The position numbers and the translations under genes are program-made. 64,000 bases of DNA from Moniliophthora roreri (lineage: Eukaryota; Basidiomycota; Agaricomycetes; Agaricales; Marasmiaceae), in NCBI GenBank assembly GCA_001466705.2, contig LATX02000189.1, forward strand, positions 992,001 through 1,056,000, in the 5' to 3' direction. Positions 38,258-49,546 of the stretch are shown one piece after another. The notes under the pieces were generated by a model that was given only the letters and a program-made list of their open reading frames with translations, did not search any database and was not told the origin of the DNA. The stretch's first letter is position 1, and the number at the start of each line of letters is the position of its first letter.

Positions 38258-39797
38258 CTAGATTTGGGAACGAACAACACATCCTGGAACGGTGCAGGTC
38301 CATGGTGTCTCTAAAGGATCTCTACCAGCCCATAGTCCATTTTCACTCGCTGTTAGAAAGACGTTCTCCATGACATATGGATCCTCGTTATCACTGTTGT
38401 ATTTTTCGCCAGAGAAGATATCGGCAACTCCGAAGGCAAACAGGGCCTCACTACGGAATGCATCGACGATACCTGACGAAATCAGGGAAGGGGAAGGAAC
38501 CTTTTTGTTGCGATGATAGAACTGAAAATATTTCACAGTAAGGTTGGACGTTTTGCATACTACGGCGATGTACTACCACTAACCTGTACCTTCTCTCCCA
38601 CCGACGGTGCACGAGTAGTGTTCAACGCGATGGTACCTCTGGACGGGTCACCCGACGTTATGTTATAAATTTGGGAGCCTGCTCCAACACTCAGATAGAA
38701 CTCCTCATCCTCCTTGAAGAGAACAGCATCCTCGGAAGTTGCATCGATTCCCCCTTGTCTTATCGCCTCCAACAACAGACGAGTGGGATTCGAATTGTCG
38801 AGAGTGTTAATTAGGTTACCTTCTGCTCTGGAAGAAGATGTGCAATAATATGAAGGAGGATTACAAAGTACGTACTTGGTTACCAGCATCTCTGATCCTA
38901 ATGGTGTCAGACCGTTTGGTAGCTTGAGACGCAGTCCGGAGGCGTCTGTATTGATGAACCCTACGCCCACAGCACCTGAGCCGTGTATTCTCCCGTTCTC
39001 AAACAGGGTGACAGGTCGACCTGTTATAAAGGGGGTTGAGGAGGCGTAGAGGCCGAGCTAGCTGAACGAGATGGCCGTCAGTGAAAACGTTGGATTTCAT
39101 TATGGGAACTGACCTGCGATGCGTGGGAGAAAGTTGAATGAAGAGTTGACACTAGTCCCTCGGGAGAGGGATCAGAGAAAAGGAGAAATTGACGGACAGC
39201 GTCTGGCGTCGGTCTGCAGGAAGATGAATAGCCCATCGTTTAGTAGGGAAACACGACCCACTTCAGCTTCATGAGTCCTTCTGGAAGCACTGACCAATCC
39301 TTCTTGGCATCGGCACCCTCACTCCAGACTTCCTCCCAATTCACACCTTTCTCTGAATGACTTGTCAACATCTCAAAGTCGTCCCAGTGCCCGCCAAATT
39401 CGTCTTCATCCTTCATACGAAACGCATGCCATCTCCCGACCTGTGTCTGTGCCCTGCCTGGAATTGTTGATCGGAAAAGAACACAGTGTTCCTTGTCGAG
39501 AAGAGCGACACTGCAAGATATCGGGTTGTATCCCATCTTTTCAGTGCCCATAGACCATGTCAATGGGGCTGAAAGACAACCTAGACTCGTCGTGGAGAAG
39601 CTTGTCAGGACATTCACAAGAGATGCCAAGTCTGCAGAGGAGTCGAGTTCTGGGGATTGCGAGGACGGAGTGGGAGGAGAAAGAGTAAACAAAAAGGAAT
39701 GTTTACTGGGATTAAAGCGCGTCGTCTTCAAACGTGTCAAATATGAACTGATAGAGGACGGTGAACGGGAGATTATTGTCGCGGCAAAACTTGCCAT
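38258..39797 (-). CDS. FIST-domain protein
   Basis: FIST (F-box and intracellular signal transduction) proteins have an N- and a C-terminal sensory domain. In bacteria they sit next to signalling modules; their role in fungi is unknown. The N-terminal part includes SISSYLTRLKTTRF, SLGCLSAPLTWSM, and SCSVALLDKEHCVLFRS. An intron joins LMKLK to PTPDAVRQFLLFSDPSPEGL. Then come LGLYASSTPFITGRPVTLFE and SEGNLINTLDN-type residues (NLINTLDNSNPTRLLLEAI). The C-terminal part has GDPSRGTIALNTTRAPSVGE and the tail ENVFLTASENGLWAGRD. About 440 residues; several introns of about 50 nt. It is divergently paired with the SET-domain gene, 64 bp apart. Confidence 0.72.
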
Positions 39798-39861
39798 ATC
39801 GTGGATCGAGGTTGAGTTGTCCCGGCGTTCTGTGCACGCGTCAAGAAATTGTTCGAGTTGA

Positions 39862-41324
39862 ATGATGACCGCCCCTACAGAACCAGAGTCAGCTCTTCGT
39901 CTGGGAACCTGGATTCGCGATAAAAGGGGATACTATACACCCAAGGTGAGATTTCAACCAGGTCTGTGACCCGTGTTGGCAATGACTACAATCTGATCGC
40001 TGTACAGATCCCTTTGGATTTTCCGTGGTCGCAAATGAATATATTGCTCCAGATACTACCATCGTAACATGCCCTTTCAACCTTGCGATAACAAAAAGCA
40101 CGGCGAAAACGGCCCTCGTAGCTTTGCTGAGATCCGGTGATACAACTGTCCTGGATCAATGGACTGAACGTCAGTGTATCGCCTCGTATCTTGTTTTCCA
40201 TCGCATACTGGGGGAGTTGGACTGCAGGTCGGCACCTTTCCCTCATGTTCGTAACACATATCTCAAAATACCACTAGCTCTAAGTTCTCAAGGATTCTCC
40301 AACATGGTCCCTACGTCGAAATGCTTCCATCCGCTGATAAAATGCGAACAGGACTTCATCTTACCCCAGAAGAACGGGAACTCTTTAAAGGCTCGAATCT
40401 GTTCGGCGCAATAGATGATAGAGAAAAGGATTGCCGCTCAGAATGGAGTGAATGCGCCAAGGTTATCGCGTCCTCCAATTCCGGATGGGCTGAGGCGTTT
40501 ACTTGGTACGGGTGATCATTTTTAATTCGTTTTCAACTCATTGTTTCGCTTTTTCAAGGGAACTGTATCTTACAGCAACAACTCACATTACGTCCAGGGC
40601 ATTTCCTTCCACCCTCCTCTCCAATCATCCTTCTCTGCAATCCTCGTCCTCGACGGAACCTGTTCTTTTACCTGGTATCGATTCCCTCAATCACGGTCGT
40701 GGTAAGGCAGTATCCTGGACTGTCAGCTATCCGACGCAAGAGGTTCTCGAAAAAACGGTCGAAGAGCCGTGCATATCGCTTTTGTACACTACCCCGTCCT
40801 CGCCGGTGGCGAGGTTCTCAACAACTACGGCGCGAAGCCCAACTCGGAGCTCATTCTGGGCTATGGCTTCTCACTATCCGAAAATCCAGAAGACACAATC
40901 CTGCTGAAAGTGGGAGGAAGTGCATCAGACACAAAGCGTTGGGAAATAGGCCGCTCTGCTCGAGGAATGGACGGGTTATGGGCAGAAATCCTATCCTTAG
41001 CCGCGCAAAGGCCAGACCCAACCTACGAAGACCAGCTAGATGCTTCTGGAATCTTGTCCGACATGGTGGAAGCATTAATCAACCGTCTTCCGCCAGGCAA
41101 ACGAGACTTCGACCCGAGTAAAGTTCGACCGGATGTTGTGAAAATGTACCAGGATTATATTGAAGGTAAAACCGGTTCCTACAGCGGTCCTTCGTGCTAT
41201 CTGCTGAAAGCTATCAGGTCAACGCGATATCCTGGACTCGGTTCTCCGGTACGCGAAAGACAAGGAGGAAGAGGCGATCGAGAGGGCCAGAGAGGAAGGT
41301 GTAGAATTGATTTTTGAAGATTAG
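39862..41324 (+). CDS. SET-domain protein lysine methyltransferase (Rubisco-LSMT/SETD6-like class)
   Basis: Predicted SAM-dependent protein-lysine methyltransferase with a split SET domain. Exon 1 has LGTWIRDKRGYYTPKVRFQP. It joins to DPFGFSVVANEYIAPDTTIV through a donor at GTCTGT near 39961, rather than the earlier GTGAGA, which would break the frame. Downstream are SRAFPSTLLSN, LLPGIDSLNHGRGKAVSW (the NH motif that binds SAM), and EVLNNYGAKPNSELILGYGF, with the catalytic Tyr-containing NYG. A helical C-terminal substrate-binding domain ends REEGVELIFED. About 440 residues. Substrate unknown; ribosomal or elongation-factor lysines are typical for this class. Confidence 0.85.
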
Positions 41325-41780
41325 GCTTTGACGGTGCGATCCTGGTAACGCGCTAAATGTCAGTATGATACTTTTCTCGATATTCACCTTCTCTGTCGGT
41401 GTTAGCAGATACTAGTCTGGTATATTTACTGCAGTGAACTGACCGGACCATTGACGGGGCATCACGGAGAGCCAACTCTTCCCCGCAGATACTTCGGCGG
41501 AAAACGAATACTTAGCTGGGTTCTCGATTTCAGGGCCAAAGACGTACTGAGGGCGCAGAGTCAACTTGAAGGGTGAAGATATGTGCCTGCCTGTTTCCCC
41601 CGAAAAGGAAGCATGTCAACACAAGGGTCAAAGCACCTCAGTTACTGTTCACTGGTGATTTAGCACGGCAAGATCTCGTACATTCCATATCGAGTTGCCT
41701 ATGGGTCGCGAATCCAGTAAAATTCTCTGACATATGTATCGCAGATCTCTACAAATACAAATTTAGATCTGACGACAACG
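41325..41780. other. convergent 3' region, nothing recognised
   Basis: About 455 bp between the stops of the SET-domain gene and OS-9. Presumed 3' UTRs; no gene or repeat seen. Confidence 0.5.
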
Positions 41781-43751
41781 TTACAACTCGTCACGGTGTC
41801 TATCAAGACCAATATTACCTTCATCATCTGCACCCACATCATCTCGTACCGATGGAGGTCCTCGCTTCGAATTTCGTGATGACGATGATTGTTCCGAACC
41901 ACTCCCGGTTTTCTTATCCGCGGACTGGCGGTCGTTCGATGAGGTCCTGGGTCCTCTAACATCAATACCAGCCGCCTTCAACGCCTTAGATATCCGGTCC
42001 ACATCAGCCTCCGTGATATCGTCATCCAGCTCAACCCCGATAGCAAACTCATCATCATCTTCATCTACCACTTCAATGATGAAACTGGTGTCTTGGAAAC
42101 CTTGTCCCTTGATTGACGCGAGTGCCTTCTGTATCAAATCGTTCAGTTGTTTGTCCTGTCCTAGTCCCCTGCTCACTGTCGTCGACGACGGAAGATTCAA
42201 TTTCGGTCTCGGAATCTTCTGTGGGTAGTCATTATCCGGCACCGTGAACAATCCCTGCTTTGCGTCTGCTGAAGCAATAATTTCCCTGCATTTTATAAGG
42301 GCCTGGTCGGCGATCTCGCGACGCGAGCGGAAACCAGGTTCACCACAGAGTCGCGGGGTGTTGATGACAAGAACATACGAACAGGTTTTCGCTTCCTTGA
42401 CAAAGAGAATGTTGTCGGACATGACCATAGAACAGTGGAACTAGGGAACACGGGTAAGCATTGGCGACATTGGCAGATTGGTAACAAGTCTTTACCTGCA
42501 CCTCGACCTCACGGGGTTTCCCAGTCTTGTCACAAAGGGTGCCATCTCCCCATCGTTGAACCAGGTACCTCGAACCCGCACCTCGAGCCAGTTCCAAATT
42601 GGTTGCAATCGCATTGCGTTCAGCGACGGTCAAATCCGCTCCGGGCTGTGGCGTCACGGGCGCTTTACCAAGTGTATAAGACTCCCACTGCATTATTGTG
42701 TTATTCAAGCTCAAGAATCGAGATGACAGGGACTTGCCGTCGGATCTTCCTCTGGAAAGAAAAGAAGTCAGTCTGGCGGGTTCTGGAGCGGAGGTGTACC
42801 GAAAAGGTGAAAAAAATTTAAAAAATTGACAGTGATGGTTGGACTGAGGGTGAAGCATGTGAATGCAGGGAAGTGTTGGCAGACCAACCATGATCACCAG
42901 AATAATTGTATCAAGAGTGGAGTTAGAATGATACTTTGAAATGACAAGGAATTCGACAAGACTTCCACGCAACCGGAGGTTATAACTGAAATTGAAAGGA
43001 AAAGGCCAGAGGATTAAAAAAATGGAAATATTTATTTACCTGGGACGTGTGAGTTACTTTGAGCAAGTTCTTTGAATTGACGTATTTCGCGGTTGTGACA
43101 ATATGAGTAAGTGAACCAGCCTTGTCGATGCTTTGATGGTTTGGTGTCAGTGCTACCAAGCGTTAAAGCAGTAAGGGATCGACGTAACGCACGTAAAGAC
43201 ATATACCGGATAATTCCTGCAGCAGAGACCAGCTATGGGCTGTCGTAACCTCGTCCGGTTGTGTATGCTCGTTCTCCTCTGAAGACGGTGGAGGTAGATC
43301 GAGAGGGGCGGGAATGTAGCACAAATAAGAATCTCGTGGGCCCATTCTCATGTGCTCGAGAGAATAGGAAGTTGCTTTTGACTTTGGTGCAGTTGGCTGT
43401 AAAGGGGCGGATTAAATTAGCTGGAGAGGGTTTCCAGAAGACCAATATACTGACAGAAACGGATTCACCACTATCAATTTCCTTCAAGTTTGGTATTGAC
43501 TCTGAGCTGTCCATATCCCATGATTGCTCTAAAAACTCGGCTTCTCCGCCCTGAAGACCCTCTGTGATCCATCTGTGTGCAGTCTCGTTCAAGACAGGCA
43601 AATTGTTTAAGAATGCAACCTTGTATTTGGGGAAGGCGTAGGTATCTTCAGGGAGACTGAGGATGGTGCGAGCTGATAGAGGCCGAAGGAAGGCTTGTAG
43701 AAGAAGTAGCAAGAGTGAGAGTGGGATCATGATGCGCAACGTCCAGTGCAA
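41781..43751 (-). CDS. YOS9: OS-9/Yos9 ER quality-control lectin with RDEL tail
   Basis: Lumenal ER lectin that reads trimmed N-glycans on misfolded proteins and hands them to the Hrd1 ERAD ligase. The N-terminus is a signal peptide (MIPLSLLLLLLQAFLRPLSA), followed by the OS-9 conserved region ending in the MRH lectin fold. Pieces include SWSLLQELSGICLY, SRYLVQRWGDGTLCDKTGKPR, and CSYVLVINTPRLCGEPGF; these hold the lectin Arg, Glu, Tyr and Cys pattern. The last 150 residues are acidic and Ser-rich. The protein ends HRDEL, an ER-retrieval signal comparable to the HDEL of yeast Yos9. Introns in the middle, around 42770-43220, were only partly resolved. An alternative start lies 7 codons downstream at MIPLS. 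Confidence 0.87.
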
Positions 43752-44225
43752 CAGTGCAGCGAGTGTAGCGCGACGTGTGCGACGTGTTAAGCGTCACAGC
43801 CTGCGTTACGCTGGACATGTGACACAGAGTATTCGATCTCGGCGGCTTTGAAGGACAGCTCCAGTTGGAAAGGGCTCCGTCACCTCGACAGCCCGAGAGG
43901 GAGCGGTATAATTGTGTGTTGATGCTCGAAAGCTGAGCAACGATATCTGTTTAATTTTCACCTTCTCTCCTTCGCCCTGCATGCGGGGAACTAAGATCAC
44001 TATTTACGAGAGAGGGTCCCCAAAATCAGGGCCAACTGTACGAACAGCAGAATAGAAGTCCTTAATTGAGAAATATACATCATATATATATAATATTCGA
44101 TAATAAGCCTCAAATAAGAACTCTGTTCACCTCAACGCTTTCTTCTTCTTCCTTCATTCTCCCCGACCCGTCCTCCCTTCATTTCGCCCCCTTTCCATCT
44201 CCCAAAGTCGTTTCCCCATCTTCCA
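43752..44225. other. divergent promoter region with AT-rich element
   Basis: About 475 bp between the starts of OS-9 and the AT-hook gene. An alternating TA stretch at 44082-44096 lies about 130 bp before the AT-hook ATG and may act as its TATA region. Pyrimidine-rich sequence (CTTTCTTCTTCTTCC) follows it, as is common near fungal transcription starts. Confidence 0.45.
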
Positions 44226-44748
44226 ATGCCTTCAGACCCTTTAGAAGATGCTGCAGAAAAAAATTTCGAGCCTGACGAATTAGAGGAGCACGGGGAAGGT
44301 GCGCACAATTTCGATCGATATTCGCGGTGATCGTGTGGTTGATCTCTATCTCTTAGGGAACGCTAATGTGGGCGAAGCAGCCCCAGCGAAGCGGGGGCGT
44401 GGTAGGCCGAAAGGCAGCCGTAACAAGAACACGAAGACAGCGGGAGCCTCGGCTTCTGCTTCAACATCATCTCCCGCTATCCCTCGCAAACGGGGCAGAC
44501 CACCCAAGGTACTTTTGTCATGACAATTTTTTCACGCGTCATAGGACTCAATATTCGGCATTTCGTGTTGGTAGGAAAAGCCTACGACAGGGGACGGGAC
44601 GGAAGAGCCAGCTCCCAAGCGAAAGCGTGGTCGTCCACCGAAGAACCCGAAGCCGGCTGACGATGCAGATGGTGGCGCCACCAAGGGAGACGGCGAACCC
44701 AAGAGGCGCGGAAGACCACCATCGTCTGCGAAAAAAACATCGACGTGA
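44226..44748 (+). CDS. small nuclear protein with four AT-hooks (HMGA-like)
   Basis: About 130 residues: an acidic N-terminus (PLEDAAEKNFEPDELEEHG), then four AT-hook cores, KRGRGRPKGSRNK, PRKRGRPPK, PKRKRGRPPK and PKRRGRPPS, spaced by Ala/Ser/Pro and acidic linkers. AT-hooks bind the minor groove of AT-rich DNA, so a chromatin-architectural role like animal HMGA or plant HMG-I/Y is likely. Two introns of about 60 and 69 nt were resolved; the second splits hooks two and three. No catalytic domain. Confidence 0.85.
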
Positions 44749-45173
44749 CATGGCTCTTTGTTTCACGCCTACTCCTCTTGTTATTATTTCACTCCCCTTC
44801 TCCCGCGTTTTCCTTGCTTGACTTTGCTGTGCAAAATTTTTACGACCTCTCCTGTACGATCTATACCTCTATCTACTCAATTTTACTGTATCGGACCTCC
44901 CGTTTTAGCTTGCCTTCCATCGTGCTGTCATTTGCGTTATATTGTATAAGACTCCAGGGAATTATGACCGTATTGTCTTCATAGAAACATCCATAAATGC
45001 TTTGCGTATACCAATCAGGCAAATTATTGACATTCCATCCTCATGTCACAATGCGAACACGTTGCTAGAGAAGTGTGGAAATGAAATCAAGGCTACTATA
45101 CACATTTAGCTCCTTGTTAATGTTTTCTATGGTAGCGCCTCTGTGGCCGTAAACAAGGTCCGACGATATAGGG
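44749..45173. other. convergent 3' region, nothing recognised
   Basis: About 425 bp of T-rich sequence after the AT-hook gene and before the KMO stop. Presumed 3' UTRs. Confidence 0.5.
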
Positions 45174-47084
45174 TCATCTGTTCCAGGACTTGACCGCTGT
45201 TCGTGATATAAAAACACCCGCCACACCGAGCAGCGTCACGCCAACATAACCAAGCCTTGCCAAAATAGTCGCCTGCCACAGCGCCTTCCTTCTAACAGTA
45301 TCGTAGCTTACGTCTGGACGGAATGTAACCATGGTGTACAGAGGCAACCAACCAGTCGGTTCGTCCTCGTCGTAGAGCTCGTGAGTCAGCAGCTCGCTCA
45401 TTGTAGACAGTGGTTTCATTGTCCTAGAGCTTAGTGAATAGAGGCAACCGTCCAGGAGCTTTCGGAAGAGGTACATCGGCGTCGCGACCAAATGGCGCAT
45501 TTCGACACTAACGAGAGACAGAAAAAATTAAATATTGAGTTTAATATCCGTGAAAATAAGCGACTCACTAGTTCCCCATTGCGAGCTCAGTGATCGCGAT
45601 GAGATCTTTGTGCCGCTCTTCGGAATACCTAGACAGAGCGCGGGCGAGTCGCTCATCCTCAAACTGGTGAGGAGTTTCTGGGATGATTGAAGGTACATCC
45701 TCCTTATCGAATAAGACCTTTAACACCCTAACGTCCTCGAGACCACAGTTCAACCCCTGTCCGTAGAAGGGCACCATACTGTGCGCAGAGTCACCCAGTA
45801 GAATTCCTCGATCCCTGTAATGATAAGGACTGACCTATGAATTAAGAAGTTACAAGTCAACGCGACCATCAGACAGTTTCGGCGTATTGTGACATACTCT
45901 TGTACATATCAAGGGGCTTCGGGGATTGTGCGTGTAATCGTGAATGAGATTTTTCTCACCGAGAGCAGAAAGCGCATCGGGGAAATTCGATTCGAACCAG
46001 GATAAAAAAATCTCTGGAGAATTGAGTCGGTCAAGTTCGGCGCTGGGCGCAAACAAAGTACAGGTAAAGGTTTTGTCCTGGGAAAAAAGGGGATAAAAAA
46101 GGATCGATATGAATTCTTTTCAGATGAAATCAGGCCCTACTTTGTTTGGAAGCGCAATAAGCATGTAGGAATGGCGAGGCCATATGTGGAGGTGGTTCGG
46201 ATCAAGCAAAAATGTAGGACGGCCTTCATTATCGCGACCTGCCGGCACTTTGAGTTCGATGTACTCATGCTTAATGTACTCCTGTTGATAATCCATCCTG
46301 ATGGAATGACGTGTCCAGAGAAAGAGAAGGAGCAAGAATAATCAACGGGAAAGGCACCAGAGATGAAACTCTGAACAGGCGAACCTGACAACCCTCATCA
46401 TTTGTCGGCGGACGGTTGAGTAACTCCCATCTGCGCCCACACACAAATCGAAATCAAAGGATCGTTCGTCACCTCGACTCAGGTCTTCCACGGTTATTTT
46501 CTTCTGGTCAAAGTCAATGGATCGAACTTTATGCCGGAAGAAAAGCTCGACGTTCTGAGTCTTGGAAACTTCTTCCAACAGATCCTCGTTCAATAGGGCA
46601 CGGTCGACGGAGTTTATACACTGGGATTTTTCCAGCCATGCCACGCGTCAGTGTGAAGAAATTGAGGAAATAACCCGAAAACGCCTCCTGACCTGTCCAT
46701 CTCTATCGTACAATTGGCTATCGAGTCTGCCATCCAAGTGATGAATCATACGTCCGCGCATGGGAATTACGGTCTCCATGAATCTCTCAGCTGCAGCGGG
46801 ATGGATAGAATGAATGGCGGCAATTCCACGGTGCGAAATAGCAAGATTAATTGAACGTTGTTGGGCAGCGGCCTTGGAAGAAGGGAGACGTAGGTCTACA
46901 GAAGAGGTTCAGTCAGTGTACGGCACTCGAAGAAGATCGGGATTGATCACACACCTGCTCGGCCCTCATAAAGTGATACTTTCCAGCCGCGCTTTGCCAG
47001 CATGATTGCAGCTAGGCAGCCGACGGGGCCCGCACCAACGACTGCGGCTCTTTTCCTGCGAGAAGACGAGAATTCCGTGGCCAT
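45174..47084 (-). CDS. BNA4: kynurenine 3-monooxygenase
   Basis: NADPH- and FAD-dependent hydroxylase making 3-hydroxykynurenine on the mitochondrial outer membrane. The start at 47084 gives KRAAVVGAGPVGCLAAIMLA (FAD Rossmann motif), then YEGRADLRLP across an intron. Next come QQRSINLAISHRG, GRMIHHLDG, FDFDLCVGADGSYSTVRRQM, GILLGDSAHSMVPFYGQGLN (second FAD motif), and MRHLVATPMYLFRKLLDG. WLPLYTMVTFRPDVSY follows. A C-terminal hydrophobic helix (VGVTLLGVAGVFIS) matches the membrane anchor of this family. About 500 residues, several introns. Kynureninase is the divergent neighbour (518 bp), and a second KMO copy begins at 208. Confidence 0.95.
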
Positions 47085-47602
47085 GTAAGAGTTGCTGGGC
47101 GATTACACGAGATGACAAAGGAATTACCATGTTGTCTTCTGCGCATAGGATTTGTTTGGCCCTGTCCAGATCTGGGTCTAGTACCATGGTGAAAACATTA
47201 AGGACAACGGGGGCGACGGCCGCGGGGGTGCGCGAGTGTAATGAGTGTGGGTATTAAACGAGTGTGAGTATGAAACGGGTGCGGTATGTATTTGTCGAGT
47301 ATTGGTTTGAGAGGACTGGCCATATTTGGTCGAAAACATGCAACTCCTCTCGAGGTTGGCGTTCAAACAAGTTGCCAGAGGATATATGGAAAGCGTTGTG
47401 TGCCCCGGCCGAGGTTACTGCCTTGCCTCCACCACCACGGCCATATATCACTTTTGGGAATTCCGGTCTGTACTTGAGCCCAGTATCATCATTGAAGATC
47501 CGAAAACGGCCCCCCTAACAGTTTAAAGACTTGACCACCGCCGTTCTAATCTAATCCATCTCCAACCCTCATAACCAACTCAGTGCCAACTCAGTGCCAA
47601 CA
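47085..47602. other. divergent promoter between KMO and kynureninase
   Basis: About 518 bp shared by two consecutive pathway genes. An imperfect repeat of GAGTGTAATGAGTGTGG / GAGTGTGAGTATGAAACG type sits at about 47232-47280. Just before the kynureninase ATG, CAGTGCCAA occurs twice in a row (47581-47600). Co-regulation is plausible but no known factor site was identified. Confidence 0.4.
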
Positions 47603-49281
47603 ATGTCCCCAATCTCAACCGATCATCTCCCTCTCCGCAATGAATTTGTGCTTCCAAGCAACCGTCAAGTCGGCGCAGCTGAAAACCTTGTTGGTGGGCA
47701 GGATTCAGCCTTTTCTTGTTCAACTCCTCCGCCTGAATGCTGTTAACAGGAGGCGATGAACCATGCGTATACTTATGCGGGAACTCGCTCGGAGTAATGA
47801 GCAACAAGTCGAAGCAGTTGGTTCAGGAAGAACTAGACGTCTGGGCCACCCGGTGAGCCAATCGATTCCCTGCCATCAAAATCTTCTGACATTCGTTCAG
47901 AGCTGTCATTGGTCACTTCTCTCACCCGCACGGAAGGAAATGGGTTTCGTTCACCGATCACATTACACCATTGATAGCAGAGCTTGTCGGTGAGCCATCC
48001 CACCAAAATTCAGCTTAACCCGCTCTCTGATGCCTCGACTCGACAGGCGCCAACGAGAAAGAAGTAGTTTGTATGAGCACGTTGACTGCGAATCTCCATC
48101 TCATGATGGACTCCTTTTACAAGCCAAACTCTGAACGTTATAAGATCCTGTGTGAAGCAAAGGCTTTCCCCTCGGATCAAGTCAGTCCTTCATTTATCCC
48201 TTCATACATCAGCTCACTTTCTGACAACGCTTATGTCTTCTAGTACGCGTTCGCGTCACAAGTACGTGCCCACGGATTAGATCCCGCCAAAGCTATAATT
48301 GAACTCTCCCCGAGGCAAGGAGAGTTCTGTCTCCGAGAAGAAGATATCCTAGAGACTATCGAAAAGGAAGGCAGCAGTATCGCGCTTGTCCTGTTCAGTG
48401 GTATTCAATATTACACTGGTCAACGGTTCCCGATGCAAGCTATAACTCGTAAAGCCAAAGAAAAGGTATTCTTAGACCTTCCATTACATCCTGAACGTCC
48501 CTGAGCTTCTCTTTCCCGATAGGGCTGCATATGTGGCTGGGACCTTGCACATGCCATCGGAAACGTGCCCGTCTCTCTTCACGACTGGGATGTGGATTTT
48601 GCTGTCTGGTGCACATATAAATACGTCAACTCGGGTCCTGGTGGCATCGCTGGGTTATTCATACATGAGAAATGGAATGGAATTGAGCATCCCAAGTAAG
48701 ACATCTTATCGTACCTCACGAACTTGCCCCCTGATGAAATTACACTCCCGCGTAGGTTTGCAGGTTGGTGGGGGCATGATTTGGCTACTCGCTTCGCGAT
48801 GCCTCCAACATTTACCCCGACTGAGGGTGCACAAGGTTTTCAGCAATCTAATCCGTCGGTTCTTTCGATGGCTGCCCTGCTCGGGTCCCTTCAGGTGTTC
48901 GAGCAGGCTGGAATGATGGCACCTATACGGGAAAGGTCTTTGACGTTGACTAATACATTGGAGAAGTACCTCCTGCAGTCAAAGTATTACATTCCTGTCC
49001 AGGACCTCACGAACCACCAAGGGAAGCGCGGTTTCACCATCATTACGCCACACACTCCCAAGGACAGAGGCGCGCAACTATCATTGTTGTTCCTGCCAAT
49101 TGGTTCAGGCCTCATGAAGGAGATCTTCGACGCATTGGTCTCTTATGGTGTTATTGGCGACGAACGAGAACCGGATGTCATTCGTCTGGCGCCCGCACCC
49201 TTGTACAGTACATTGGAGGATTGCGAGAAGGCGGCGAAGTATCTGGAATTATCTTTTGACAAGGTTGCGGGTAGTGCATAA
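47603..49281 (+). CDS. BNA5: kynureninase
   Basis: PLP enzyme cleaving 3-hydroxykynurenine to 3-hydroxyanthranilate and alanine in the cytosol. Exon 1 ends AAENLVG and joins by a phase-1 intron to [16 protein letters not shown]. Then [51 protein letters not shown], and [13 protein letters not shown], with the Asp that pairs with the PLP ring nitrogen. [20 protein letters not shown] carries the Schiff-base Lys. [27 protein letters not shown] and [13 protein letters not shown] follow, all family landmarks. About 460 residues, intact as read. It is divergent from KMO and convergent with the formamidase. Confidence 0.96.
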
Positions 49282-49546
49282 GGGATAATACAGCTGCTCA
49301 GCGGATCTTCTGTAGATTAACGATGTACACTCGACGCAATGTAACCAATTGCAGCAGCAAAGTTTCTGATTTTCCGTGGAGTGCTTCTTATCTGTTGGCC
49401 GGATTTGACAACACGAATCTAAAAGGGGCATAAACTCGGATGGTGACCCAGGGACTCTCAAGTGGAAACACGCCTTTGAATGTCGATGACTACAGTAACC
49501 TAAGAATTTCACGCCCCGAGCGTTGTTACGATCCGTTTCTATCCCA

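Noticed and set aside
45174..47084. Idea that the two KMO genes are ends of one assembly duplication
   Set aside because: The N-terminal coding sequences differ at many residues and the flanking DNA is unrelated, so they are genuine paralogues.
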